Made by a program: the position numbers and the translations under genes. Below the pieces are notes generated by a model that was not told the DNA's origin, searched no databases, and worked only from the letters and a program-made list of their open reading frames with translations. From Methylococcales bacterium (lineage in GTDB: Bacteria > Pseudomonadota > Gammaproteobacteria > Methylococcales > Methylomonadaceae): DNA of 64,000 nt. The stretch spans positions 62,001-126,000 of the forward strand of contig JAQURG010000003.1 of NCBI GenBank assembly GCA_028715725.1, in the 5' to 3' direction. Positions 55,142 to 63,757 of this stretch are shown one piece after another (the stretch's first letter is position 1; every line of letters begins with the position of its first letter).

Positions 55142-55558
55142 TCAGGATTTCCTGCACTTAGGGCAAAATCCATATAAATAAAGGCCATGATCAGTTAATT
55201 CATAACCCAGTTCCTGGGCAATTTCTTTCTGCCTGGCTTCAATCAACTCATCGGTAAATTCATCCACTTTGCCGCACTTCACACAAAGTATATGGTCATG
55301 GTGATCACCCTTAGCCAGTTCAAAAATAGAATTACCCCCCTCAAAGTGATGCCGGGTCACAAGCCCTGCGGCTTCAAACTGGGTTAAAACCCGATAAACC
55401 GTCGCCAGTCCGATTTCTTCATCTTCACTCAGCAGAATTTTATAAACTTTTTCGGCCGTTAAATGATGGTCATCAACCTGCTTTTCTAAAATCTCCAGAA
55501 TCTTGACCCGAGGTAAAGTTACTTTCAGGCCTGCATTCCTCAAATCATGTGTTTCCAT
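55142..55558 (-). CDS. fur: Ferric uptake regulator Fur
   Basis: A 138-residue Fur. N-terminal winged helix (DLRNAGLKVTLPRVKILEIL), metal-sensing HHFEGGNSIFEL and HHDHILCVKCGKVDEF with Cys pair, second pair CPKC near the C-terminus. It represses iron uptake genes when loaded with Fe(II). It is divergent from bamE, a typical gammaproteobacterial order. A clear Fur box is not seen in the 114-base interval to the bamE frame. It could also control the metal operon at 1-6.5 kb. Confidence 0.95.
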   Translation of the reverse strand: METHDLRNAGLKVTLPRVKILEILEKQVDDHHLTAEKVYKILLSEDEEIGLATVYRVLTQFEAAGLVTRHHFEGGNSIFELAKGDHHDHILCVKCGKVDEFTDELIEARQKEIAQELGYELTDHGLYLYGFCPKCRKS

Positions 55559-55705
55559 AAATCTCCCGGTGAATCTGCTGTGTAGGCAGTTTGACGCTTA
55601 ACTGCGCACATTGTAGCCTTTTTATGAATTAAGAACATGACAGTTTTATAGGATAATTTATTAACATCCTGTATGATTTCTATTTTAACACTTCCGCAGC
55701 CTCAA

Positions 55706-56194
55706 ATGAGAAAGTCGCTTTTTTCTTTCAGTTTAATGACAAGCCTGACACTCGTCTCCTGCTCCACCGTTCTCAACAACTTGCCCGGCGTTTATACTCT
55801 GGAAATCCAGCAAGGCAATATTATCGATCAAGCTATGGTTGACCAGCTCCGGCCTGGAATGAACAAACGCCAGGTGCTTTACATCATGGGTTCGCCTATG
55901 CTGGATGATGTTTTCCATAAGAATCGCTGGGATTATCTTTATTCAAATCAACCGAGCGGTGAAGACAGATTGCAGAAGCGCATCTCCATCTATTTTGAAA
56001 ATGATCAAATATCGGGCATTCAAGGGGACTTCAGACCCAGCGCGACTCCTGTCATCAAAACATCGAGCGAAACAGCGCTGGATATACCCAAGCGTGATCT
56101 TGAAAAAACATTATGGGAAAAAATCACAAGCCTGGTAGGTTATGACAGCCTTGACGTTCCGTCTGAAACGGATGAAGCAACAGCAAAACCTTAG
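55706..56194 (+). CDS. bamE: Outer membrane protein assembly factor BamE
   Basis: A 162-residue lipoprotein (SmpA/OmlA) of the BAM complex, which inserts outer-membrane proteins. Start chosen at 55706 so that the lipoprotein signal MRKSLFSFSLMTSLTLVSC comes first; lipobox LVSC. The BamE fold follows: YTLEIQQGNIIDQAMVDQL, RPGMNKRQVLYIMGSP, NRWDYLYSNQPSG. The C-terminal 50 residues are a longer tail than in E. coli BamE (113). Divergent from fur. Confidence 0.92.
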   Translation: MRKSLFSFSLMTSLTLVSCSTVLNNLPGVYTLEIQQGNIIDQAMVDQLRPGMNKRQVLYIMGSPMLDDVFHKNRWDYLYSNQPSGEDRLQKRISIYFENDQISGIQGDFRPSATPVIKTSSETALDIPKRDLEKTLWEKITSLVGYDSLDVPSETDEATAKP

Positions 56195-56311
56195 CGCCGT
56201 ATTAAAACCTGTCGCCGCTTCGCCTTAGGGATTGCTTGTATCCATTGGCGGCCGACTATGAACACAGCTTAATCTGTTTAACTTTGGGTCAGAGAAGTAT
56301 TGATTAAGGAT

Positions 56312-56334
56312 GCTTTAACGAAAGCCCGTTTTTT
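56312..56334 (+). terminator. Weak intrinsic terminator
   Basis: GCTTT (56312-56316) pairs with AAAGC (56321-56325) around AACG, followed by CCG and six T (56329-56334). The stem is short. It may end the bamE transcript, 118 bases after its stop. Confidence 0.35.
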
Positions 56335-56339
56335 CTCTG

Positions 56340-56519
56340 TCAGTTTTGAGCTGATGCTTCAGGTAAGCCGCCGGATACTTTTATGGCTTGCTCCTCCTTT
56401 TGAAGCGCCTCTTTTTGCTGTTGTGAAAGATAAGTTCCTCCCATAACAAAAGCCATGATTAAAAGATAAACCACCGAAGCAATACGTCTGGCTTTCTTGC
56501 TTTTTTCATACTCGCTCAT
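56340..56519 (-). CDS. 59-residue single-span membrane protein
   Basis: A small protein starting MSEYEKSKKARRIASV, with one membrane segment at about residues 14-31 (ASVVYLLIMAFVMGGTYL), positively charged before it, and a Gln/Glu/Lys-rich C-terminal part (SQQQKEALQKEEQA) of helical character, ending SGGLPEASAQN. The composition is that of a real N-in membrane protein. The ribosome site is weak (GGGT about 9 bases before the ATG). No family recognised. It is convergent with bamE. Confidence 0.55.
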   Translation of the reverse strand: MSEYEKSKKARRIASVVYLLIMAFVMGGTYLSQQQKEALQKEEQAIKVSGGLPEASAQN

Positions 56520-56658
56520 AATTTATACCCGTCATTCAAAACGGCAATAATACAATAAATATCAAAGAGAAACCTAATACCTGTTCAGAACAGGGCCATT
56601 CAACAACTCCCGTTCGCTTTGTCTGGTCTTGCTATCACCAGCGGATCGCTGACTTCAG

Positions 56659-57882
56659 CTATTGCTTAAAATCAGTCAGTTTTGCCAGCAAATAATCCAG
56701 ATCTTTTTCGGTATGCTCGGCAGAGACCTGTAATCTTATTTCCTGTTCGCCTTGAGGAACAACCGGATAATTTAGGCCGGTAACCAGGATATCATTAGCC
56801 AATAAATGCGCGACCAGGGCCGATGTTTTTTTCGTATCCCTGATCAGAATCGGCACGATAGGGTGATCTCCCATTAAAGTTTCAAAGCCCAGTTCTACAA
56901 GTCCTGATCTAAGGCGCACACTGTATTCCCGCAGTTTTTTCAGCAAATTCAACCCTTCCGCACTGTTTACTATGTCTAAAGCAGTGCTTGCCGCGGCCGC
57001 TTCGGCGGGCGTAATCGGATTTGAATAAATATAAAGCGGTGAGGTTTCGCGCAAATAATCGATCACTACCGAACTGGAAACAATATAGCCGCCATTAACG
57101 CCAAAGGCTTTGCCAAGCGTAGCAATCAATATATCCGCCTTGCTCTGTGTATATTCTTCTGTGCCCCGCCCGGTTCGTCCAAAAGCGCCGGCGCCATGGG
57201 AGTCATCAACAACAGTGATAATCCCCTCTTCATACGCATCTTCATGCTGTTTGCAACAGGCGTTGATCTTATCAAGATGTGCGTAATCGCCACGCATGCT
57301 GAAAATTCCGTCAGTGACCAGACAAACACGCTTGACCCTGCCTTTATACGCTTCAAGGATTTTGTCCAGGGCATTAATATCGGCATGAGCATAAATTTCC
57401 TTGTATGCAGGATTGGATAAGCGTATCGCATTAATGATGCAGTTATGATTCAGCGCATCGCTGACGACCAGGGTGTCGTTGGAAATAAACTGGGGCAATA
57501 CGCCGGTCATTGTCGCATAAGCCGAACTGAACAGCATGGCCGACTCACGGCCATGAAATTTCGCCAGTTTTTGTTCCAGTTCGATATGCGCACGATAGGT
57601 GCCGCTGATAAAACGAACCGCTCCGGGCCCGGTGCCGAATGCTTCAGCGGCTGCCGCTTCCGCTTTAACAACCAGAGAATGTGTGGCAAGCCCCAGGTAG
57701 GAATTGGAATTCATGCGTAAGAAAGCTCTGTCTCCATAGTCTTCAAGAAAATACCGGGGACCGAAACCATCAATGGCCTTTTTCCTGTTGGTAATGATTT
57801 TTTCATTACCTTTGCAGAGTCCTCGTTGTTGTAATTCGGCTAATTTGCCGGTTAACATCGGTTCTAACTTTTTCAGTGACAT
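56659..57882 (-). CDS. kbl: 2-amino-3-ketobutyrate CoA ligase-like enzyme (alpha-oxoamine synthase)
   Basis: A 407-residue PLP enzyme of the alpha-oxoamine synthase family. MNSNSYLGLATH, GPGAVRFISGTYRAHIELE, DDSHGAGAFGRTGRG and the PLP-Lys in ATLGKAFGVNGGY are present. The gene directly upstream is an SDR-type threonine dehydrogenase, so glycine C-acetyltransferase (splitting 2-amino-3-ketobutyrate to glycine and acetyl-CoA) is the best call. The insert ACCKQHEDAYEEGI before the DDSHG block is found in a subgroup, so an 8-amino-7-oxononanoate-type reaction is less likely. Starts 14 bases after tdh. Confidence 0.85.
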   Translation of the reverse strand: MSLKKLEPMLTGKLAELQQRGLCKGNEKIITNRKKAIDGFGPRYFLEDYGDRAFLRMNSNSYLGLATHSLVVKAEAAAAEAFGTGPGAVRFISGTYRAHIELEQKLAKFHGRESAMLFSSAYATMTGVLPQFISNDTLVVSDALNHNCIINAIRLSNPAYKEIYAHADINALDKILEAYKGRVKRVCLVTDGIFSMRGDYAHLDKINACCKQHEDAYEEGIITVVDDSHGAGAFGRTGRGTEEYTQSKADILIATLGKAFGVNGGYIVSSSVVIDYLRETSPLYIYSNPITPAEAAAASTALDIVNSAEGLNLLKKLREYSVRLRSGLVELGFETLMGDHPIVPILIRDTKKTSALVAHLLANDILVTGLNYPVVPQGEQEIRLQVSAEHTEKDLDYLLAKLTDFKQ

Positions 57883-57896
57883 AAAGGCCTCGTTTC

Positions 57897-58838
57897 TTAT
57901 TGAGTTGAGCGCATATTTTTCAGCATATCTTCAACCATTGCCGGTAAATCGAATTGAGCCTGCCAGCCCCACTCGACTTTGGCGGCGCTATCGTTCATAT
58001 GTCTGGGCCAGGAGTCGGCAATCGCCTGCCGCAAGGGATCGACATGGTAAGCGATAGTAAATTCAGGAATATGTTTTTGAATTTCCGCCGCCAGCTGCTG
58101 CGGGTTAAAACTCATGGCCGTTATATTAAAGGCGTTTCTGTGCTTTAGCTGCCGACTGTCCGCTGTCATCAAGTTGATGGCGGCATCGATCGCATCGGGC
58201 ATGTACATCATGTCCAGTTGTGTATCGGCCCGAAGAAAACAATCATAATGTTGTGATTTTATAGCCGCATAAAATATATCGACTGCATAATCGGTCGTAC
58301 CTCCGCCGGGTGGGGTTTTGCTGGAAATCAGCCCCGGATACCTTAAGCCGCGCGCATCGACACCAAAGCGATGATGATAATAATCGCAAAGCAGTTCCCC
58401 TGAAACCTTGCTAATGCCGTATAAGGTCGTTGGCCGCTGAATAGTATCCTGCGGCGTATCCATCGGCGGGGTTTCCATGCCGAAGGCCGCTATGGAGCTG
58501 GGGAAGAACAGCGCACACTGATGTATTCTGGAAATTTTCAGTACATTGATCAGGCCGTTCATATTGACATCCCAGGCCTGCTGCGGCTTTTGTTCAGCAA
58601 CAGTGGACAGCAATGCGGCGAGGTGGAAAATCGTATCGATGTGGTTAGCTTCCACGATTTGATTGAATGTCGATACATCGCGCACATCCAGACTGTAAAA
58701 AGGCCCCGGTTGCAGTTCGGTCAAAGCCGGCTTTCTATCGGCAGCCCATACATTTTCAGCGCCATATTTATCGCGCAAGGTTATCGTTAATTCCGAGCCG
58801 ATTTGGCCGGCTGCGCCCGTTACCAGTATTTTTTTCAT
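57897..58838 (-). CDS. L-threonine 3-dehydrogenase, short-chain (SDR) type
   Basis: A 313-residue extended SDR enzyme. NAD-binding TGAAGQIG at residues 7-14, catalytic Ser near 114-115 (FPSSIAAFG), Tyr140 and Lys144 (YGISK). RYPGLISSKTPPGGGTTDYAVDIF, DTQLDMMYMPDAI and NITAMSFNP agree with animal and psychrophile threonine dehydrogenases of UDP-galactose-epimerase type, not with the zinc-dependent E. coli Tdh. ATG at 58838 has AAAGG 8 bases before it. Product goes to the kbl product encoded just downstream, giving glycine and acetyl-CoA. Confidence 0.88.
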   Translation of the reverse strand: MKKILVTGAAGQIGSELTITLRDKYGAENVWAADRKPALTELQPGPFYSLDVRDVSTFNQIVEANHIDTIFHLAALLSTVAEQKPQQAWDVNMNGLINVLKISRIHQCALFFPSSIAAFGMETPPMDTPQDTIQRPTTLYGISKVSGELLCDYYHHRFGVDARGLRYPGLISSKTPPGGGTTDYAVDIFYAAIKSQHYDCFLRADTQLDMMYMPDAIDAAINLMTADSRQLKHRNAFNITAMSFNPQQLAAEIQKHIPEFTIAYHVDPLRQAIADSWPRHMNDSAAKVEWGWQAQFDLPAMVEDMLKNMRSTQ

Positions 58839-58975
58839 GTGCACCTTTGCTATTGAATTAGGCCAAGTCACCTGACAATTTGCAAAGCGGGTAACGTGTC
58901 TGTTTTACAGCTAAATTTATCACCTGTCCGGAGGTTAGCGGGAAATACATTCTCCTTTCAATCCTCGAATTTTTC

Positions 58976-59671
58976 TTATTCTGATGGCATATGGGGTTTG
59001 TGGCGGGTATTTTTCGTCTCATGCTCGCCGGTAAGCGGAACAAAGCTGACGCCAAGAATCTTTCGGGTCTGGACTTCGTCCTCCGATTTTTTTTCCACCA
59101 CCATCAGTTCCTGGTAACTGTAAGGTAAACCGACAGGAATAACCAGGCGCGCGCCGACTTGCAATTGATCAATTAAAGGTTGGGGGATATGGGGTGCTGC
59201 AGCGGTCACGATAATGCCATCAAACGGGGCATGTTCCGGCCAGCCCATATAGCCATCACCGCTATGGACCTCTATATTCCCGTAACCCAGTTTATTGAGG
59301 CGATTGCGCGCTTCTGCCGCCAGGTCTTCAATTATTTCAATGGAATAAACCTGTTTCACCAGTTGACCAAGAATCGCCGCCTGATAACCGGAGCCGGTGC
59401 CGATTTCCAGAATAATATCTCCGGGCCTGGTATTTAATAAATCGCTCATCAGGGCGACGATATAAGGCTGGGAGATAGTCTGCCCTGAACCAATAGGCGC
59501 CGGGCCGTTATCATAAGCACGATAACGCAAATCCTCAGGTAAAAACTGATGCCTAGGCACTTTTTTCATCGCAGCCATGACTCTGTCATCCAGAGAGTTT
59601 TTACCGATAAGATGGCGGGTCAGATGAACTTCCATTTCAATATCATTTAACATACGTTGCAGATCATTCAT
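58976..59671 (-). CDS. pcm: Protein-L-isoaspartate O-methyltransferase
   Basis: A 231-residue SAM enzyme repairing isoaspartyl residues in aged proteins. VPRHQFLPEDLRYRAYDN and PIGSGQTISQPYIVALM are family marks, SAM motif I is ILEIGTGSGYQAAIL. Start at 59671 with CGGAG 8 bases upstream. C-terminal tail of about 20 polar residues (GEHETKNTRHKPHMPSE) exceeds E. coli Pcm (208). Confidence 0.94.
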   Translation of the reverse strand: MNDLQRMLNDIEMEVHLTRHLIGKNSLDDRVMAAMKKVPRHQFLPEDLRYRAYDNGPAPIGSGQTISQPYIVALMSDLLNTRPGDIILEIGTGSGYQAAILGQLVKQVYSIEIIEDLAAEARNRLNKLGYGNIEVHSGDGYMGWPEHAPFDGIIVTAAAPHIPQPLIDQLQVGARLVIPVGLPYSYQELMVVEKKSEDEVQTRKILGVSFVPLTGEHETKNTRHKPHMPSE

Positions 59672-59845
59672 TGTTATTCTCCGAAGATATTCCACAATCA
59701 AGGCCTGTCGCACTTAAATTATCCTGAAAATCCATTTCAGAGATTATGGCGGCATGGAATCCGGTCTTCTCTAAAAATGCATTGTAAAACTTAAATTCCA
59801 ATATAACATTGAGTGACTGTCAATTGAAGACCCAAGGTGAGATCA

Positions 59846-60871
59846 ATGAAAGCAATGCTATTGAAAAGGCTCTGTAATCTTAAAGATGATCCGTCGCCTC
59901 TGGAATTAATGGAACTGCCGATCCCGGTTCCGAATGACACGGAAATTCTGCTGAAAGTTTCAGCTTGCGGAGTTTGCCATACTGAACTGGATGAAATTGA
60001 AGGGCGCACTCCGCCCCGGCGATTGCCCGTAGTGCCGGGGCATCAAGTGATCGGTCGGGTTGAAGGGCCAGGCGATAAAGTAAGCCGCATCAAAACAGGC
60101 GACCGGGTTGGCGTCGCCTGGATTTTCTCGGTTTGCGGAGCCTGCAAATTTTGCCTGGCAGGCAATGAGAATCTGTGTCAGTCTTTTAAGGCGACAGGCC
60201 GTGATGCAAACGGCGGATATGCCCAGTATATGACGGTTCCGGAAAGTTTTGCTTATGTCATTCCGGCTATTTTTTCCGACACACAAGCAGCGCCTTTACT
60301 TTGTGCGGGTGCTATCGGCTACCGGTCGCTGCGATTAACTAATTTGAAAGACGGCCAACGGCTGGGTTTGACGGGGTTTGGCGCATCAGCTCATCTGGTC
60401 TTGAAAATGGTAAAGTACAGATATCCGAATACCGACGTTTATGTTTTTGCCCGAAACGACGCAGAAAGGGCGTTTGCCATTGAACTGGGTGCTGTTTGGG
60501 CCGGCAATACGACTGAACCTGCGCCGCATAAACTGGATAGCATTATCGATACAACCCCGGCCTGGGAGCCTATCGTTGAGGCCCTGGCAAATCTGGAATC
60601 CGGCGGTCGGCTGGTAATTAATGCCATCCGCAAGGAAGGCAACCGGGACAGCCTGCTGAGGCTTGATTATCCGGTACATCTCTGGCAGGAAAAAGAGCTA
60701 AAGAGCGTCGCTAATATTACCCGTCGGGATGTAACTGAATTCCTCAGTCTGGCGGCTGAAATGAATCTAAAGCCCGAAGTCCAGATATTTGCATTGGAGC
60801 AGGCTAATGAAGCCTTGTGTGAATTAAAGGCCGGAAAAATCCGCGGCGCCAAAGTGCTGAAAATAGATTAA
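59846..60871 (+). CDS. Zinc-dependent alcohol dehydrogenase family protein
   Basis: A 341-residue medium-chain dehydrogenase. Catalytic zinc ligands are probably Cys44 (CGVCHTEL), His66 (PGHQVIG) and the Cys of APLLCAGAIGY; structural zinc Cys cluster CGACKFCLAGNENLC. The Rossmann glycine motif is LGLTGFGASAHLVL. It resembles the AdhP-like/propanol-preferring group acting on alcohols or aldehydes. Start at 59846 with GGTGAG 6-7 bases before ATG. It is followed by an SDR and a glycosyltransferase in the same direction. Confidence 0.88.
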   Translation: MKAMLLKRLCNLKDDPSPLELMELPIPVPNDTEILLKVSACGVCHTELDEIEGRTPPRRLPVVPGHQVIGRVEGPGDKVSRIKTGDRVGVAWIFSVCGACKFCLAGNENLCQSFKATGRDANGGYAQYMTVPESFAYVIPAIFSDTQAAPLLCAGAIGYRSLRLTNLKDGQRLGLTGFGASAHLVLKMVKYRYPNTDVYVFARNDAERAFAIELGAVWAGNTTEPAPHKLDSIIDTTPAWEPIVEALANLESGGRLVINAIRKEGNRDSLLRLDYPVHLWQEKELKSVANITRRDVTEFLSLAAEMNLKPEVQIFALEQANEALCELKAGKIRGAKVLKID

Positions 60872-61024
60872 GGTAGAGATTCAATCCGGCTTAACGGTAA
60901 ACTCAGCCTGCTGGTTATCGCCTGAAGTTTATGCAGCCATTGTTCACAAAAACTTTACAGTGGAAGGCATTTTAAGGTAAAAGACTTGCCGGGCGCTGTT
61001 GCCCGGAAGAAGGAGAACGAAAAA

Positions 61025-61705
61025 ATGGCTACAGTATTGATCACCGGCGCAAACCGGGGCTTGGGATTGGAGTTTTGCAAACAATATGCGGCCGAAGGCT
61101 GGCAGGTACTGGCCTGCTGCAGAAACCCGGAAACGGCGGATAAGCTCAACGAAATTCCCAAGGTTCAGGTTTTTCAACTGGATGTCTCCGATTTCTCGCA
61201 AATTGACCATCTCGCGGCCAAGTTGCAGGATACTCCCATCGATGTTCTTATCAATAATGCCGGAATATACGGCGGTCCCCATCATGGTTTTGGACAACTG
61301 GATTATGCAGCGTGGACGCATACATTAATTATCAATACCCAGGCGCCGGTGAAAATGGCTGAAGCGTTTTTACAGCACCTTAACCGTGGCAATAAAAAAC
61401 TGCTGGCATCGATTTCAAGCCAGATGGGTAGTATTGCCGATAACAGCAGCGGCGGCAGTATTTTGTACCGCACCAGCAAAGCGGCCTTAAACGCCGCCAT
61501 GAAAAGTATCGCAATCGATCTCAAGGAACAGAAAATCGGTGTTGTTGTCCTGCATCCGGGTTGGGTTAAAACCGACATGGGAGGGCCGGGCGCCCTGATC
61601 GAAGCCCGGGAAAGCGTAAAAGGTATGCGCCAGGTGATTGAGCGCTTTACTCCTGACCAAAGCGGCAGTTTTTTAAAATACGACGGCTGCACCCTGCCCT
61701 GGTGA
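61025..61705 (+). CDS. SDR-family oxidoreductase (C-factor/sniffer-like)
   Basis: A 226-residue classical short-chain dehydrogenase. Cofactor motif TGANRGLGLEF (TGxxxGxG), NNAG at IDVLINNAGIYGG, catalytic Ser in ISSQMGSI and YxxxK as YRTSKAALN. The overall shape matches the C-factor (CsgA)/sniffer group; substrate is unknown. AAGGAG lies 9 bases before the ATG at 61025. The glycosyltransferase begins 7 bases after its stop, so they are co-transcribed. Confidence 0.87.
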   Translation: MATVLITGANRGLGLEFCKQYAAEGWQVLACCRNPETADKLNEIPKVQVFQLDVSDFSQIDHLAAKLQDTPIDVLINNAGIYGGPHHGFGQLDYAAWTHTLIINTQAPVKMAEAFLQHLNRGNKKLLASISSQMGSIADNSSGGSILYRTSKAALNAAMKSIAIDLKEQKIGVVVLHPGWVKTDMGGPGALIEARESVKGMRQVIERFTPDQSGSFLKYDGCTLPW

Positions 61706-61712
61706 TAAAACT

Positions 61713-62984
61713 GTGAAAATCGGCATTCAAACCTGGGGCTCCAACGGCGATATACGGCCGTTGCTGGCCCTGGCTCAGGGCTTGCAAAAAGCGGGGCATA
61801 GCGTGACGCTGGCTGTCAGCAGTATAGATAATAAGGACTACACGGATATCTGCGCCGATCTCAATATCGATTATCTTCAAATCCCCAGGCACATGGACTT
61901 CGACATAGAAGGTTTTGCCCGGCGGACGTTCCGCATGAATACCTTGACATGGATCAGAGCATTGCTGAAAGAAGCTTTATTTCCTTATGAGCAGGCCATT
62001 TACGAAACGGCAAAACAATTAGTGCACGATAACGACTGTGTGATCGGACATCATTTTCTGTATCCGTTAAAACCGGCGGCGATCCGGCGTGGCAAACCCT
62101 ATATTAGCGTAACCTTTTGCCATGCAGCCCTTCCTTCAGCGACGCAGGCGCCGTTTCACTTTCCCGATCTCGGCGTGTTTTTGAACAAACTGTCGTGGAA
62201 ACTTCTGGATTACCTATTCAACCGGGCGCTCAAGAAACCTATGATGCGGTTATGGCTGGCAGAAGGCGAAGCGCCGGTCGAAAATATATTGACTGAACTA
62301 TTAACCTCGCAGAAGCTTAATTTAGTCGCTGTCGATGAGTTATTTTGTCCACATCATAAGGAATGGAAGCCTAATAACCTTGTTTGCGGCTTTCTTAATT
62401 TAACTGAAGATGCTCAGCACTGGCCGATTCCGCAGCCTGTACAAGCTTTTCTTGAACAAGGCGAGCGTCCGGTATATATGACTTTCGGCAGCTTGCAGCA
62501 GGCGGCTCCCGAATGGAGCATGGAGCTGTTTATTGAAGCGGCGCGTTCGACCGGTTGCCGGGCAATTATCCAAACCAGCTCGGCGGATTATCCGGCCGAT
62601 AGCCGTCAGGATAGTCTCTACTTTATCGGCAAACACCCGCATCAACCGCTATTCCGGCATTGCGCGGCGATCGTGTATCATGGCGGCGCGGGCACAACGC
62701 ATGCCGCAACGCTTGGCGGCTGCCCGTCAATCGTCGTTCCGTTTATAGACGAGCAATTGTTCTGGGCACACCAGTTGCAAACGCTAGGCCTTGCTTTCAA
62801 ACCACTACCCGCCAGGAAGGTGAACGCGCGCAGTTTGGCGAAAGCCATACAAAAAGTGCTGGACTCCGAAACGCTGAGCAACAATGCAAAAAGCTACAGC
62901 CGGAAGATTCAGCGGCACAACGGCGTTGCCGAGGCGGTCAGACTGATTGAAAACCAGTTTTCTGCTGAGTCCTGCCTGATTTGA
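61713..62984 (+). CDS. UGT-like glycosyltransferase (GT1/GT28)
   Basis: A 423-residue GT-B glycosyltransferase. The N-terminal domain begins KIGIQTWGSNGDIRPLLALAQGL (acceptor loop typical of sterol and macrolide glycosyltransferases), the C-terminal donor domain has RPVYMTFGSLQQA and the sugar-nucleotide motif VYHGGAGTTHAA plus PFIDEQLFWAHQL. Such enzymes glycosylate lipids, hopanoids, sterols or polyketides. Linked to the SDR by a 7-base gap. Start is GTG at 61713. Acceptor cannot be told. Confidence 0.87.
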   Translation: MKIGIQTWGSNGDIRPLLALAQGLQKAGHSVTLAVSSIDNKDYTDICADLNIDYLQIPRHMDFDIEGFARRTFRMNTLTWIRALLKEALFPYEQAIYETAKQLVHDNDCVIGHHFLYPLKPAAIRRGKPYISVTFCHAALPSATQAPFHFPDLGVFLNKLSWKLLDYLFNRALKKPMMRLWLAEGEAPVENILTELLTSQKLNLVAVDELFCPHHKEWKPNNLVCGFLNLTEDAQHWPIPQPVQAFLEQGERPVYMTFGSLQQAAPEWSMELFIEAARSTGCRAIIQTSSADYPADSRQDSLYFIGKHPHQPLFRHCAAIVYHGGAGTTHAATLGGCPSIVVPFIDEQLFWAHQLQTLGLAFKPLPARKVNARSLAKAIQKVLDSETLSNNAKSYSRKIQRHNGVAEAVRLIENQFSAESCLI

Positions 62985-63006
62985 ATCAGATGGGAGCAGT
63001 TTACTG

Positions 63007-63135
63007 TCAATGATGCCACAAACTTTTGCCGGAGCCTTTATTCTTCCTGTACCTTTTACTTAAAATGATAACTCCCATTAGTAGCAAAGGCCAAAGCAGG
63101 AAAAAAGACGTTTTTAAAATAAGCTGCCATTCCAT
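63007..63135 (-). CDS. 42-residue single-span membrane protein
   Basis: A very small gene with a strong ribosome site: GAGGAG stands 7 bases before ATG at 63135. The product starts MEWQLILKTS, has a membrane segment at about residues 9-25 (FFLLWPLLLMGVIIL) and a basic tail (SKRYRKNKGSGK). The pattern (good start, hydrophobic span, positive-inside tail) is that of a real small membrane protein. No family recognised. Confidence 0.5.
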   Translation of the reverse strand: MEWQLILKTSFFLLWPLLLMGVIILSKRYRKNKGSGKSLWHH

Positions 63136-63278
63136 ACTTGTTACTCCTCAATAGGTTCAATTCATTTAAGAAAAAACGAACACATCCAGTTTATCCGGAA
63201 GCGTTACCTTAAATCAACGAATTCAAAGCCAGCCGGATTTTCTTTTTGACAATCGATCGGGGCGCCTTTAGAAACTGC

Positions 63279-63303
63279 ACTTCGACAAGCTCAGCGCGAA
63301 CGG
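63279..63303 (+). repeat. Dispersed-type short repeat (TTCGACAAGCTCAGC)
   Basis: ACTTCGACAAGCTCAG followed by CGCGAACGG. This wording is familiar from short intergenic repeats scattered through many gammaproteobacterial genomes. Only one copy was seen in this window. Confidence 0.45.
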
Positions 63304-63413
63304 GATATATAATAAATGTTATATAGCGTTTAAATAAATTGAGTCAAATGCTTGCAATGTTTTTTCCACCACCAAAAACAGTCTCAAAAAGCCTGGAATA
63401 AGTTATTACCGTC

Positions 63414-63442
63414 ATGCCGTAGCTACGATTCAGCTACGGCAT
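63414..63442. other. Perfect 11-bp hairpin
   Basis: ATGCCGTAGCT (63414-63424) and AGCTACGGCAT (63432-63442) form a perfect stem with a 7-base loop. On the minus strand it lies about 100 bases after the GDCCVxC gene. No T-run directly follows, so it is a repeat-like or rho-dependent stop structure. Confidence 0.55.
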
Positions 63443-63541
63443 AAACCGTTCAATCAAATTGTTTTTGAAAAAAATAACAATTAAATAGATAGTCGAACAA
63501 AACATTAGACAGACTGTGCCGAAATGCCTGATGTTTTTTAT

Positions 63542-63757
63542 CTATCCGGCGCAACAGGATTTATGCTGTTGAATCGGAGGGCATTTGACCGAACCATAAG
63601 AGCAAAACACGCAGCAATCGCCTCTTTTGGGTTTAAGTAGGGTTCCACAAGACTTACATTCATAGAAAAACTGGCAGGCATTGGTCGGCATGGTTTCCGT
63701 TTCGGCGTGTCCACAGTGTGGACAGGTAATCGTCGAGTCGAGAATTACGGCATTCAT
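63542..63757 (-). CDS. GDCCVxC domain-containing protein
   Basis: A 71-residue cysteine-rich protein with the motif GDCCVFC near residue 46, two CxxC pairs (CPHCGH near 12; CKSCG near 35) and a final KCPP/SCC. The family accompanies mercury-resistance genes and may bind Hg(II) or another soft metal. Start overlaps the merP stop by ATGA, so it is translationally coupled to it. Confidence 0.85.
   Translation of the reverse strand: MNAVILDSTITCPHCGHAETETMPTNACQFFYECKSCGTLLKPKRGDCCVFCSYGSVKCPPIQQHKSCCAG

Larger units (their letters stand above)
63136..63541. other. Gene-free gap with repeats
   Basis: About 400 bases between the small membrane protein and the mercury-type locus. No gene is seen. 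It contains a short dispersed-repeat-like motif (63279-63303) and a perfect hairpin (63414-63442). Confidence 0.45.
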
